Source: Gelidibacter algens
Lineage (GTDB): Bacteria > Bacteroidota > Bacteroidia > Flavobacteriales > Flavobacteriaceae
DNA length: 46,771 bases
Assembly (NCBI RefSeq): GCF_001678675.1
Contig: NZ_LZRN01000033.1
Span: forward strand, 1-46,771
Direction: 5' to 3'
This document shows, one piece after another, positions 38,420-46,638 of this stretch; positions within the stretch are counted from its first letter, which is position 1, and each line of letters starts with the position of its first letter. The translations under genes were made by a program, and so were the position numbers. Below the pieces are notes generated by a model, which did no database searches, was not told the origin of the DNA, and saw only the letters and a program-made list of their open reading frames with translations.

Positions 38420-39109
38420 TTAGAGGTACTGTTTGAGTTGCGACAAGTGTTTGATTTGTTTGATATGAGGTTCTGTCTCGTCATTTCTATAATTGAAAAA
38501 TATGGCATCATAGCCTACGTTTAGTGCGCCAAGAATGTCAGCTTCATAATTATCGCCTATCATAATGCTCTCATTGGGTTCTGCCTTTGCTATTTTCAGG
38601 GCATAGTCAAAAATGATAGGATTGGGTTTCTTGACGCCTGCTACCTCTGCATTGGTAATGGTTTTAAAAAATGAGGTAATTGCAGAAGAATCCATCTTCT
38701 TCAACTGCGCTTCCTCAAAACCATTGGTGATAATGTGCAATTGATATTTTGGTTGCAAGTACTGCAATACATCGAGTGTGCCTTCAAAAAGGTGGCTAAA
38801 ACTGGATAAATGTTCAATATAATCAGTGGAAAGATTGTGGATCAATCCATCTTCCACACTAAAATTTATCTCATCAAAAGTGTCACGGAGTCGCCCATAA
38901 CGCAATTCTATTTTATCAATCTCTTCATTTCTGTAGCGTTTCCAGTATTGGAGATTAACCGGTTCATAAACCTTTAAAAAAGAATCTAAATTGACCCCAA
39001 CCTTATGCAATTTGAAAATCTTATCAAAAGTCAATGCTGAGTTCTTATCAAAATCCCAAAGGGTATGATCTAAATCAAAAAAAACGTGTTGTATTGCTTT
39101 ATTTTTCAT
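38420..39109 (-). CDS. yjjG: YjjG-family HAD nucleotidase
   Basis: HAD-superfamily phosphatase of the YjjG type, which dephosphorylates noncanonical pyrimidine nucleotides. 229 residues: motif I FDLDHTLWDF with Asp12 and Asp14, motif II IITNG (about 124-128), motif III lysine in VKKPNP (about 158), and motif IV GDNYEADI. The cap is the helical C1 type. Its start overlaps the end of the gene upstream (39099-40400) by 11 nt. Confidence 0.88.
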   Translation of the reverse strand: MKNKAIQHVFFDLDHTLWDFDKNSALTFDKIFKLHKVGVNLDSFLKVYEPVNLQYWKRYRNEEIDKIELRYGRLRDTFDEINFSVEDGLIHNLSTDYIEHLSSFSHLFEGTLDVLQYLQPKYQLHIITNGFEEAQLKKMDSSAITSFFKTITNAEVAGVKKPNPIIFDYALKIAKAEPNESIMIGDNYEADILGALNVGYDAIFFNYRNDETEPHIKQIKHLSQLKQYL

Positions 39110-40400
39110 CTACTGAGTCTAATACTTGTTGAAATAACTCCTTAAAACCTTTCCAACGGTCTAAGTTGCTAAATGCATAATTATGAAATACGGGAGTAAA
39201 CGTGCCATTTACTCCTTTTACAGATTCTATTAAGCGTTGCAAATCTTCCTTTTTATCCAATAATGATTGTCTTTTCAACAACGCATAATCTACACAATGG
39301 AACGGATTAATTTGTAACGGCGTTTGCACTTCAAAGTCCAGATCATAAAATTGAAATGGTGTACAGGTTCCCGCTCTAAACCCCATATGGTTGATGTAGC
39401 CCATTGTAAAATCTTGTTTGATCTCCAACTCTATCAGATTGCGGTAAGTTTCTGGCAGGTTCAATTTAGAAAACGAATTTCTGGAGGCTTCTAGCGGATA
39501 ATTGGTAGTCGCTTCCATTTTTAACTTCTCCTTCTTGAGCATGCTAAAATCTTCCAATGCCAAATACGACACTTTTAATCCAATTTTGCAATAATCGCCA
39601 ACAGATTTTATGAGCGAGACAAATTTCTTTTTATTGATATTGATATTCTTGTCATACGTTGAATATTCGCCTATCAAGAAAAACACGATGAATTTAGTGG
39701 AGGTTTTCTTCTGCTTGGTCACAATCCATTTGAACGTATCATAAGGATCTCTTTTCACACCAGCCAAAGATTGATACCGTTGGTAAAGACGTTTTATTTG
39801 TAAACTGAACAAATCGTTGAGAGTACCGCCAATAGTTCTCATGAGACCTTTATCTTTGAAATAAAAGGCCATTGGCACATCAATCACTGGCTGAATATTA
39901 TAAGTTCTAACCGGGAATTCAAAATTAGGAAACTGTGCTTGCAGGATTTCTTTAAATTTATAGGCCCAAATATCTACTACAGGTTGGTGAAGAAACCCTT
40001 TATTGAACGCCAAACTTTCCGTTGCCAAAAATCGGCCATAGGCATCATTTACATGCGGTAAATATTCTTCATATCTGCTTAACAAATAAAACGTGGCGGC
40101 AAAAATATCAAATGGCAAACTGCTTTTTTCAGAGGTTGAAAAGAAACATTTGGTACTGCCCCAATCTTGCACATTGATGTCCAAATCAGACAAACCTTGC
40201 TCAAATAACAGCTCATTGCTCCTAACGAACAATTCATTGCTCAAAGGTTGTTTGGCATATGAAATTTTCATACTGTCATGCGCTATAAAATCTTCCACAG
40301 TGGTTGTGAAACTCACGGGAACATTTAATATACGCAGACTGATATGCTTAAAGGCATATATTAATCTGGGGGTTATTTTATGTGTGTAAACTAGTAACAT
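39099..40400 (-). CDS. Polysaccharide deacetylase-like protein
   Basis: 433 residues resembling a Bacteroidota family annotated as polysaccharide deacetylase (with an N-terminal DUF7033-like part). Features: FDIFAATFYLLSRYEEYLPH (about 97-116), LPETYRNLIELEIKQDFTMG and GFRAGTCTPFQFYDLDFEV. As I remember the family, its metal site uses an Asp-x-Asp and a His; here those places read VIDVP and SRNSFSK, so catalytic residues may be lost. That comparison is from memory. No signal peptide. It overlaps yjjG by 11 nt, so the two are coupled. Confidence 0.72.
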   Translation of the reverse strand: MLLVYTHKITPRLIYAFKHISLRILNVPVSFTTTVEDFIAHDSMKISYAKQPLSNELFVRSNELLFEQGLSDLDINVQDWGSTKCFFSTSEKSSLPFDIFAATFYLLSRYEEYLPHVNDAYGRFLATESLAFNKGFLHQPVVDIWAYKFKEILQAQFPNFEFPVRTYNIQPVIDVPMAFYFKDKGLMRTIGGTLNDLFSLQIKRLYQRYQSLAGVKRDPYDTFKWIVTKQKKTSTKFIVFFLIGEYSTYDKNININKKKFVSLIKSVGDYCKIGLKVSYLALEDFSMLKKEKLKMEATTNYPLEASRNSFSKLNLPETYRNLIELEIKQDFTMGYINHMGFRAGTCTPFQFYDLDFEVQTPLQINPFHCVDYALLKRQSLLDKKEDLQRLIESVKGVNGTFTPVFHNYAFSNLDRWKGFKELFQQVLDSVDEK

Positions 40401-40558
40401 TAACAGTCGTAAATTCCAAATTTAAAAATTCCAAATTCCAAATCAATCACTTTACTGATGTATTTGTATATGGGAAAAATGATTGATAAAATCCGGACAC
40501 TTTATCAATAGCCAAAAGATTGGAATTTGGTGCTTGATTATTGGATCTTAATTTTGAA
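40401..40558. other. Gap after radC with degenerate heptamers
   Basis: Runs such as TTCCAAA (about 40416-40444) and a degenerate ATTGGAA/TTTGGTG/CTTGATT series (about 40520-40555) have a 7-nt rhythm. Nothing coding is seen. Confidence 0.45.
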
Positions 40559-41257
40559 TTATAATATACCTTCATCAGCAAAGCTATAAAAAGCATTTTC
40601 GGTAATGATCAAATGGTCCAAAACTTTAACGTCCAAACTGTTTCCTGCAATTTTTAATTTTTGTGTGATTTGTTTATCGGCTTCACTAGGTTTTAGCGTT
40701 CCTGATGGATGGTTATGTGCCAAAATAATACCAACTGCACCAAGTTCTATTGCTGTTTTGAGAGCCAAACGCACGTCAACCAAGGTGCCCGTAATCCCAC
40801 CTTTGCTCAGTTGAATTTTTTGAAGTACTTTATTGGAATTGTTTAAATAGATGATCCAAAATTCTTCGTGCGGCAGTTCACCAATAACAGGTTGCATCAA
40901 TTCAAAAACTGATTGGCTGGACTCTATTTTATATAACTGTAGGGCTTCTTCTCCCCTGCGTCTTCTTCCCAACTCTAATGCTGCTATAATAGTAAGTGCT
41001 TTGGCTTCACCAATCCCCTTAAATTCCATTAACTGTTTGAGTGATAATTTACCTAGGGCATTTAAATTATTATTGGTACTTGCTAAAATGCGTTTGCACA
41101 GTTCTACAGCACTTTCATTTCTACTTCCAGAACCTATTAGGATGGCCAACAATTCAGCATCACTCAAGGCAGATTTTCCTTTATCTCTTAATTTCTCGCG
41201 AGGTTGGTCAAGGTGGGACCAGTTTTTTATGGAAAACGACGGGTGTTTTTCTGACAT
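40559..41257 (-). CDS. radC: RadC-family JAB-domain protein
   Basis: 232 residues from the ATG at 41257; a GTG 9 nt upstream is in frame but adds only three residues. N-terminal helix-hairpin-helix-like part (LMEFKGIGEAKALTIIAALE), then the JAB1/MPN metalloprotease-like domain with the JAMM residues HNHPSG (181-186) and Asp194 in PSEAD. The name DNA repair protein RadC is historical; the biochemical role is unsettled. It is divergent from the DUF1569 gene. Confidence 0.94.
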   Translation of the reverse strand: MSEKHPSFSIKNWSHLDQPREKLRDKGKSALSDAELLAILIGSGSRNESAVELCKRILASTNNNLNALGKLSLKQLMEFKGIGEAKALTIIAALELGRRRRGEEALQLYKIESSQSVFELMQPVIGELPHEEFWIIYLNNSNKVLQKIQLSKGGITGTLVDVRLALKTAIELGAVGIILAHNHPSGTLKPSEADKQITQKLKIAGNSLDVKVLDHLIITENAFYSFADEGIL

Positions 41258-41399
41258 AAGCGCCACATAGATTTTAAGTGGTTATAAAGTTAATGATAAA
41301 AGGAGACGGACTTCATTTTCGTTACAAAAAATAGGTAATAATCATCAAAGAAAAGATAAAAATTGTAAATTTCAGAACCAATTAACTAATTGCGATAGT

Positions 41400-41852
41400 A
41401 TGCAGACTTTATTTGATCAAAAGGTACATCAGGAGGTTTTGAGACGTGTGGATAGCCTGACGGAAAACTCTAAGCCTAGCTGGGGAAAAATGGACGTGGC
41501 ACAAATGGTTAGACATTGCCAATTGCCGCTTCTGGTTGCCAACGGAAAAATGGAACTGACGGAAAAAGTGGGCTTGCTAAAAAAAATGATTTTTAAGCTT
41601 TACAAACCGGTCATGTACAATGACAAACCTTGGCCAGAGAACATCGCCACGACCAAGGATTTTAAAGTCACTGATCCACAAGTTTTTGAAACCCAAAGAA
41701 ATCAACTAAAACTGACCATTGATGACTTCCACAATAAAGCTTTAAATATGCATTGGCCTAAACATCCTGTTTTCGGTAAATTCAGTACTGACCAATGGGG
41801 CAAAATGCAATACAAGCATTTGGATCATCATTTGAGACAGTTTGGCGTTTGA
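41400..41852 (+). CDS. DUF1569 / DinB-like protein
   Basis: 150-residue four-helix protein of the DinB-like superfamily. Metal-binding candidates His39 (MVRHC), His140 and His144 (KHLDHHLRQF) stand at the expected distance. PSWGKMDVAQMVRHCQLPL in the N-terminal half is typical of DUF1569. Reaction unknown. Followed by a heptamer array directly after its stop. Confidence 0.82.
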   Translation: MQTLFDQKVHQEVLRRVDSLTENSKPSWGKMDVAQMVRHCQLPLLVANGKMELTEKVGLLKKMIFKLYKPVMYNDKPWPENIATTKDFKVTDPQVFETQRNQLKLTIDDFHNKALNMHWPKHPVFGKFSTDQWGKMQYKHLDHHLRQFGV

Positions 41853-41854
41853 AG

Positions 41855-41889
41855 GTTCTAGTTTCTAGCTTCTAGCTTCTACCTTCTAA
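41855..41889. repeat. Heptamer array after DUF1569 gene
   Basis: Five units: GTTCTAG, TTTCTAG, CTTCTAG, CTTCTAC, CTTCTAA, starting 3 nt past the stop codon. Confidence 0.7.
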
Positions 41890-41922
41890 TATCATAAAAT
41901 TTCATAAATCAACAAGGCGATT

Positions 41923-41934
41923 CCGAAATTTCGG
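41923..41934. promoter_or_regulatory. 12-bp palindrome upstream of PaiB-like gene
   Basis: CCGAAATTTCGG is a perfect palindrome about 87 nt before the ATG at 42021. It could be an operator for that gene or chance; no second copy was seen. Confidence 0.3.
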
Positions 41935-42020
41935 CACCGTTTTCCATACTAGCTAAAGGCAACATTAACAGAGGTTTTAATTAAATTAATAGCATTCCTG
42001 ATTTCGACAGTATTACAACT

Positions 42021-42614
42021 ATGACACATTACCCACCGCAGCAACATCAAGACAACAATCGTGAACACATGATTGACGTAATTAAAACCTATCCTTTAGC
42101 CATGCTTGTTTCTGTAAAGGAGACCAAGCCGCTAATCTCCCATCTGCCTTTAATTTATTCTGAAGGAAAATTGATTGGACATTTAGATAAATTCAATCCG
42201 CAGGCGGAAGTGCTGAAAGACAATAACGAGGTTACCGTTATATTTTCTGGTCCGCAGTGTTATATTTCCCCCAGTATTTATAGCACCACACAACTCCCGA
42301 CCTGGAATTACGTGATGGTCCATATTACCGGAAAGGTCAAAGAAATTACAGATCCTGAAGTGATCAAAGCATCCATGATTGACATGACTTCCTTTTTGGA
42401 AGCCCCAGCACACCGTTACACGTTAGAACCTGACAATCCGAGAATGGCACAATTTATAAGCTATGTTAGAGGTTTTGAGATTGACATTGAGCATTGGGAA
42501 GGCAAGTTCAAACTCTCACAAGACAAAAAACCATCAGATATTGAGAATGCTAGAAATGAATTGATCCGCGCGAATCAGGAAAGTATAAAAGCATTTTTGG
42601 CGCGCGTGTTTTAA
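42021..42614 (+). CDS. PaiB-like FMN-binding regulator
   Basis: 197 residues of the PaiB family (FMN-binding split-barrel fold), named as a negative regulator after B. subtilis PaiB. Motifs: SHLPL (40-44), GHLDKFNPQ (53-61), FSGPQCYISPSIY (75-87) and PTWNYVMVH (93-101). No helix-turn-helix is visible, so a flavin-dependent enzymatic role is as likely as regulation. Lies 30 nt upstream of the dienelactone hydrolase-like gene, probably in one operon. Confidence 0.88.
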   Translation: MTHYPPQQHQDNNREHMIDVIKTYPLAMLVSVKETKPLISHLPLIYSEGKLIGHLDKFNPQAEVLKDNNEVTVIFSGPQCYISPSIYSTTQLPTWNYVMVHITGKVKEITDPEVIKASMIDMTSFLEAPAHRYTLEPDNPRMAQFISYVRGFEIDIEHWEGKFKLSQDKKPSDIENARNELIRANQESIKAFLARVF

Positions 42615-42644
42615 TCTCTTAATTTGTTAAGAAAAAAATGAATT

Positions 42645-43532
42645 ATGAAAACACTCAAAAAAGAAGATATCAGTCAGGAAGTTTTTGAACTTTATGACGA
42701 TTATGCGCATGATAAAATTGGGCGGCGCCAGTTTGTTGAAAAACTATCGCTTTATGCCGTTGGTGGTATTACCATTGGATCGCTAATGAGTTTTATGTCT
42801 CCCAATTATATCGACACAATTACGGTGCCTGCAGACCATCCAAGATTAGATTCAGAATATATCACCTATGATTCTCCTCAGGGTGGCGGTTCAATAAAAG
42901 GATTACTTTCAAAACCAACTGACGCAAGTGGTAAATTGCCAGGAGTTATTGTAGTTCATGAAAACAGAGGGCTCAACCCTTATATAGAAGATGTTGGTAG
43001 ACGAACGGCTTTAGATGGATTTATAAGTCTGGCTCCAGATGCGCTCACCCCATTGGGCGGTTACCCAGGAAACGATGATGAAGGTAGAGAATTACAAAAA
43101 AAGCGTGATCGTAATGAAATGCTTGAAGATTTTATTGCTGCCTACCGCTATTTAAAAGCACATCCAGATTGTAATGGTAACATAGGCGTTGTTGGTTTTT
43201 GTTTTGGGGGTTGGATTTCCAATATGATGGCTGTAAAAGTGCCTGATCTGATGGCAGCAATTCCTTTTTATGGCGGACAACCTTCAGCCGAAGAAACAGC
43301 ACAAATAAAAGCACCACTTTTAATACATTATGCAGGACTGGACACTCGCGTCAATGAAGGATGGTCTGATTATGAAACTGCGCTCAAGGCTAATAATGTA
43401 GCCTATACCGTTCATTTTTATGATGGTGTTAACCATGGCTTTCACAATAATACAACGCCACGTTATGATAAAGATGCAGCCGAATTAGCGTGGACACGTA
43501 CCATTGCGTTCTTTAAAGAAAAGTTGGTTTAA
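42645..43532 (+). CDS. Dienelactone hydrolase-family protein
   Basis: Alpha/beta hydrolase with a cysteine nucleophile: Cys186 in GFCFGG, Asp233 in GLDTRVN, His264 in GVNHGFHN; ENRG at 106-109 supplies the conserved glutamate. 295 residues. The N-terminus is odd: a 26-residue polar stretch precedes a twin-arginine-like GRRQFVEKLSLYAVGGITIG (26-45), which suggests Tat export to the periplasm, perhaps as a membrane-anchored protein. Substrate unknown. Confidence 0.9.
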   Translation: MKTLKKEDISQEVFELYDDYAHDKIGRRQFVEKLSLYAVGGITIGSLMSFMSPNYIDTITVPADHPRLDSEYITYDSPQGGGSIKGLLSKPTDASGKLPGVIVVHENRGLNPYIEDVGRRTALDGFISLAPDALTPLGGYPGNDDEGRELQKKRDRNEMLEDFIAAYRYLKAHPDCNGNIGVVGFCFGGWISNMMAVKVPDLMAAIPFYGGQPSAEETAQIKAPLLIHYAGLDTRVNEGWSDYETALKANNVAYTVHFYDGVNHGFHNNTTPRYDKDAAELAWTRTIAFFKEKLV

Positions 43533-43536
43533 AAGT

Positions 43537-43850
43537 TTTAACAACGATCCTATTACAACTAAAAACTTTAAGACCGCAGTATTAGAGGCCTTTGCTTAAG
43601 ATGGGGAACGCAATCCTTCCTATGGCCATGGGGCAAGTTATACATCTGCGTTACATTCATTGTCAAATAACAACGTAAAAGTATAAACTATTTGGGCAAT
43701 CTTATGCAGATCTCGATGGGTTGTGACATAGAAGACAATCACAGTTATGTTGACACATTCAAGTGTGTGATTTTATCATCAAACATTCTGGATCAAATTG
43801 GTCTTAGAACCACTAAAAAGACTGAATATGCAAGGCGCTTAAAAAGATAA
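43537..43850 (+). pseudogene. Decayed coding remnants
   Basis: Frame 1 from 43537 reads as protein (NNDPITTKNFKTAVLEAF) to a TAA at 43597, then continues DGERNPSYGHGASYTSALHS to 43684. A one-base shift at 43684 lets the reading continue as YKLFGQSYADLDGL. A further frame from the ATG at 43716 gives 44 residues ending TKKTEYARRLKR at 43848-43850. Together they look like the broken 3' part of one or two genes. I do not recognise the family. Confidence 0.4.
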
Positions 43851-44084
43851 CAATTAGTAATTAAATTTCTTCAGTTGACTAAATGGCCCAAGCTCCGACT
43901 AGTTCGCTAAACTTGGTCTAAAACTTAAATTTTCACCAGATCCAATGCAATCACGCCCATTCTAAAAAACATAGATTGCATTCTATATTACAAATACGAA
44001 CCTCATAAATATTAGTAACACACTGAATGTGAGATACTATCAAAGAATTATACTATATTTAAAGTGATATTAAAAACTTTTGAT
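43851..44084. other. Gap upstream of the recombinase
   Basis: AT-rich, no gene. A perfect 9-bp inverted repeat, AATGCAATC at 43944-43952 and GATTGCATT at 43974-43982, lies about 100 nt upstream of the recombinase ATG. No consensus -7 box was found. Confidence 0.45.
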
Positions 44085-45218
44085 ATGGCCACTATAACCC
44101 TCTCTTCGCTTGTCCACAAAAACACTTCTCAAATTGCCATAGACTTTGCATTCAATGAAGATTTAAAACATTATATCACTGCATTTGAGGGGGTAAATTG
44201 GAGTAAAACCCACAACACATTTTACCTAAAACACACTGCTGACAATAAGAAAAGAATATATGCCTACTTGCGCAAGCGGCACCATTTTGTAGATTATAGT
44301 GCCCTGCAAGCACCTGCACTTGTTCCGTTAAGCACAGCTCCCGCTAAAAAGTCAGGACCGTTGGGAACCCTCAAAAAAGTGCATCTTGATGCTCTGAGCA
44401 GCTTTAATAACTATATGCTCCAAAAACGCTATAGCCAGAGCACCATAGAAAACTATGTAGGCTTATTGTCCATATTTTTCAGATACTATACTGCAAAAGA
44501 CATCCTTGCAATCACAAAAATTGATATTGAGGAATTTAATCAAAATTATATTTTGGGTAATGGGTATGGTAGAACGTTTCAAAACCAAATTATAAGTGCT
44601 CTCAAACTATTTTATAGCCATCACAGCAACATCCATCTGGATATCAGTCATATTGAACGACCAAACAAAGACAAACGACTGCCAGAAGTCCTGTCTCTAG
44701 AAGAAGTGAAACAATTACTTACCAATGTCAAAAACGTCAAGCACAAAACCATGTTGAGTTTAGTTTACGCCTGTGGGATGCGAATTGGTGAGGCACTGGC
44801 CTTAAAAATGGACGCGATAGACGGCAGACGCGGTTTTATACACATTAAACACGCCAAGGGCGCCAAGGACAGATATGTGCCATTAAGTGAGAGAACTTTA
44901 GTGTTACTGCGTCACTATTATAAACTCTACAAACCAAAGGTTTACCTATTTGAAGGAATTGCTGGCCAAGTATATTCTCAAGAAAGCTGCCGAAAGGTAT
45001 TGCGTACGGCCGTAAGAAGTACAGTGATTAAAAAGCATGTTACACTGCACACGTTAAGGCACAGTTACGCTACGCATTTATTGGAAAATGGCACAGACAT
45101 CAGATATATTCAAGATATTTTAGGACACAACAGCCCTAAAACCACCATGATTTATACACACGTCAGTACGCACAGTTTAAAAAACATAAAAAATCCGTTT
45201 GATGATATGGATATATGA
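44085..45218 (+). CDS. Tyrosine recombinase of the cassette array
   Basis: Site-specific recombinase of 377 residues from the ATG at 44085 (an in-frame GTG at 44064 adds 7). N-terminal ~70 residues are an arm-like domain; a SAM-like core-binding domain follows (about 95-190), then the catalytic domain. Catalytic residues: Arg233 (CGMRIGEAL), Lys258 (HAKGAKDR), His322 and Arg325 (HTLRHS), His348 (LGHNS), Tyr357 (MIYTHVS). The stretch between Lys258 and the HTLRHS box is about 63 residues and lacks the extra patch typical of IntI integrases, so it reads as XerC/D-like. The end NPFDDMDI resembles the IntI SPLD end. Confidence 0.93.
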   Translation: MATITLSSLVHKNTSQIAIDFAFNEDLKHYITAFEGVNWSKTHNTFYLKHTADNKKRIYAYLRKRHHFVDYSALQAPALVPLSTAPAKKSGPLGTLKKVHLDALSSFNNYMLQKRYSQSTIENYVGLLSIFFRYYTAKDILAITKIDIEEFNQNYILGNGYGRTFQNQIISALKLFYSHHSNIHLDISHIERPNKDKRLPEVLSLEEVKQLLTNVKNVKHKTMLSLVYACGMRIGEALALKMDAIDGRRGFIHIKHAKGAKDRYVPLSERTLVLLRHYYKLYKPKVYLFEGIAGQVYSQESCRKVLRTAVRSTVIKKHVTLHTLRHSYATHLLENGTDIRYIQDILGHNSPKTTMIYTHVSTHSLKNIKNPFDDMDI

Positions 45219-45235
45219 TTTATATTCGGTGAAAT

Positions 45236-45306
45236 AAGCACCAAAAGGTACGCCTATCCCTCCGGATTGGATGGTAATTAGTATGTTTGGTGCTTGTATA
45301 TACAAG
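45236..45306. other. Candidate attI site
   Basis: Directly after the recombinase gene. AAGCACCAAA at 45236-45245 and TTTGGTGCTT at 45286-45295 form a perfect 10-bp inverted repeat with a 40-nt spacer. It is followed by the perfect 14-bp palindrome CTTGTATATACAAG (45293-45306), whose last G is the inferred crossover base (G/TT). Confidence 0.55.
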
Positions 45307-45359
45307 TTGTAAAACATACCCAAAGAAACTCTCGAACTTGAAAATAAACATTGGGAATT

Positions 45360-45389
45360 TTGAAAATAGTAACTTTTAAGTTACCTTTG
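45360..45389 (+). promoter_or_regulatory. Promoter of the HigB/HigA cassette
   Basis: TTG at 45360-45362, exactly 19 nt, then TACCTTTG at 45382-45389: a full consensus match inside the cassette. The ATG follows after 5 nt, so the mRNA is probably leaderless. Confidence 0.75.
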
Positions 45390-45394
45390 TCCGA

Positions 45395-45751
45395 ATGGAA
45401 AAAGTTAGGCAAGTAATACAATACAAAAATTATTTCGAGGAGTTTTTGCTTGCTCAACCGAAAAAGGTTCAGGACAAAATATTTAAGGTCATTGAAATTA
45501 TCGAAACCTATCAGCACGTGCCGAAAACATATTTGGCACCAATGAAAACCCAGAAAGGATTATTTGAAGCTCGAATAAAATTAGGTTCTAATATTTGGCG
45601 AGTGTTTTGCTTCTTCGATAAAGGTAAATTAGTTATACTCTTGAACGGATTTACTAAAAAGACCCAGAAAACACCACAAAAAGAAATCGATAAAGCAGTC
45701 CGATTAATGAAAGAGTATTACGAAGAAAAAAACAAAGGCAATGGAAACTAA
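45395..45751 (+). CDS. higB: HigB-like toxin (RelE/ParE, Gp49-like)
   Basis: 118-residue basic protein of the phage Gp49-like/HigB group of RelE-superfamily toxins, which cut mRNA on the ribosome. Signature: GLFEARIKLGSNIWRVFCFF (about 50-69), then VILLNGFTKKTQKTPQKEID. The C-terminal helix is KAVRLMKEYYEEKNK. It comes before its antitoxin, as in higBA, and overlaps it by 11 nt. It lies in cassette 1, with its own promoter, as is typical of toxin-antitoxin cassettes in integrons. Confidence 0.88.
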   Translation: MEKVRQVIQYKNYFEEFLLAQPKKVQDKIFKVIEIIETYQHVPKTYLAPMKTQKGLFEARIKLGSNIWRVFCFFDKGKLVILLNGFTKKTQKTPQKEIDKAVRLMKEYYEEKNKGNGN

Positions 45752-46031
45752 AAGTTGGAAAGAAATAAAGAACACTGTTTACGGAAAAAAAGGAACTGAA
45801 CGCAGAGATGAACTTGACAGAGACTTTGAATCATTCAAAATCGGTTTACTCTTACGAAATGCACGAGTAGAAAAAAATCTGACTCAAGAACAACTTGGCG
45901 AACTGATTGACAAAAAGCGGACTTACATTTCGCGCGTGGAAAATAATGGCAGTAATCTGACTTTAAAAACATTATTTGACATCGTAGAAAAAGGTCTTGG
46001 CGGAAAAGTAAATATTTCAATTGAAGTCTGA
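45741..46031 (+). CDS. higA: HigA-like antitoxin (XRE HTH)
   Basis: 96-residue DNA-binding antitoxin. The N-terminal ~35 residues are charged; the helix-turn-helix is LTQEQLGELIDKKRTYISRV (about 47-66), followed by NNGSNLTLKTLFDIVEK and a short beta end KVNISIEV. It should neutralise the HigB-like toxin and repress the shared promoter. The stop is 10 nt upstream of the attC-like site. Confidence 0.88.
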   Translation: METKSWKEIKNTVYGKKGTERRDELDRDFESFKIGLLLRNARVEKNLTQEQLGELIDKKRTYISRVENNGSNLTLKTLFDIVEKGLGGKVNISIEV

Positions 46032-46040
46032 TAAAAGTAC

Positions 46041-46176
46041 GTTTTACAACACCGTATATAAGCTATGGCTTGGTCTATGCGTATTTGGAAAATTTATGGA
46101 TATCCAAAATTAGTTTATATTTGGAGAGGTTCGTGCTTTAACACGCCACAGCTCATATACATAAACGTTAGCACAC
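46041..46176. other. attC-like site of cassette 1
   Basis: Left box GTTTTACAAC (46041-46050) and right end ATAAACGTT with the crossover after G46167. The arms pair: GTATAT-A-AGCT-A-TGGC at 46054-46069 against GTATAT-G-AGCT-G-TGGC read from 46160 down to 46145, with two A/C mismatches. The apex has TTTGG/CCAAA and a CGTG/CACG mini-hairpin (46132-46144). The left box is the reverse complement of 45306-45315, the start of the same cassette. Confidence 0.8.
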
Positions 46177-46638
46177 AGTTGTCTGCTCAAGATAACACAG
46201 ATAAACGAGAAAATTTTTTGATTTTTAAAGAGCTGAAACTGAAAAACCATACCGAAATTGAAATAGATACGGAAAAACCAAAACGGCGAAATTATCACTC
46301 GTGTGAACAATTTTATTTCTTGGCCTTCCAATAATAAGTCGCATCACTTGAAAAACCTGTGCTTGACCAAAGTTTGGGCAAAATTTTATTTTAGATATAC
46401 GCGGAAATCAAATCTAACTGAAAAAACCGCGAAAAGGAACCGAAATTTTTTTTGGTTTTTTAAGTGCGAAACCGAAACTTTGCCCTTCCCTACCAAATCT
46501 GAAAAAAGTTTATTTTAAAACTCATTGCGAAAAATGGCAGCGGAATTTAAGAGGCAATTTTTAACCTGGATTTCTAAACAAAATTATGTCGGACTTTATT
46601 CTGTCTTGAGAAAAATAATAGCGAAGAAAGAATAAACC
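46177..46638. other. Body of cassette 2, no clear gene
   Basis: Short frames exist: TTG at 46179 to TAA at 46332 (51 residues, charged), ATG 46303-46518 (71 residues), and ATG 46534-46635 (33 residues, MAAEFKRQFLTWISKQNYVG, ending just before the palindrome). None has a recognisable family. The cassette may carry a small gene, a degraded one or none. Confidence 0.4.

Noticed and set aside
40851-41270. 139-codon open frame on + opposite radC
   Set aside because: It lies fully antisense to a clear RadC gene and its translation has no family pattern; it reflects codon bias of the sense gene.
44064-44084. GTG start for the recombinase
   Set aside because: Would add seven residues only; the ATG at 44085 gives MATITLSSLVHKN, a more usual beginning. 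It cannot be excluded.
46065-46334. 89-codon frame on + starting inside the first attC-like site
   Set aside because: Its first third is the palindrome itself, so it is unlikely to be a gene as a whole; only the part after 46179 could be coding, with a TTG start.
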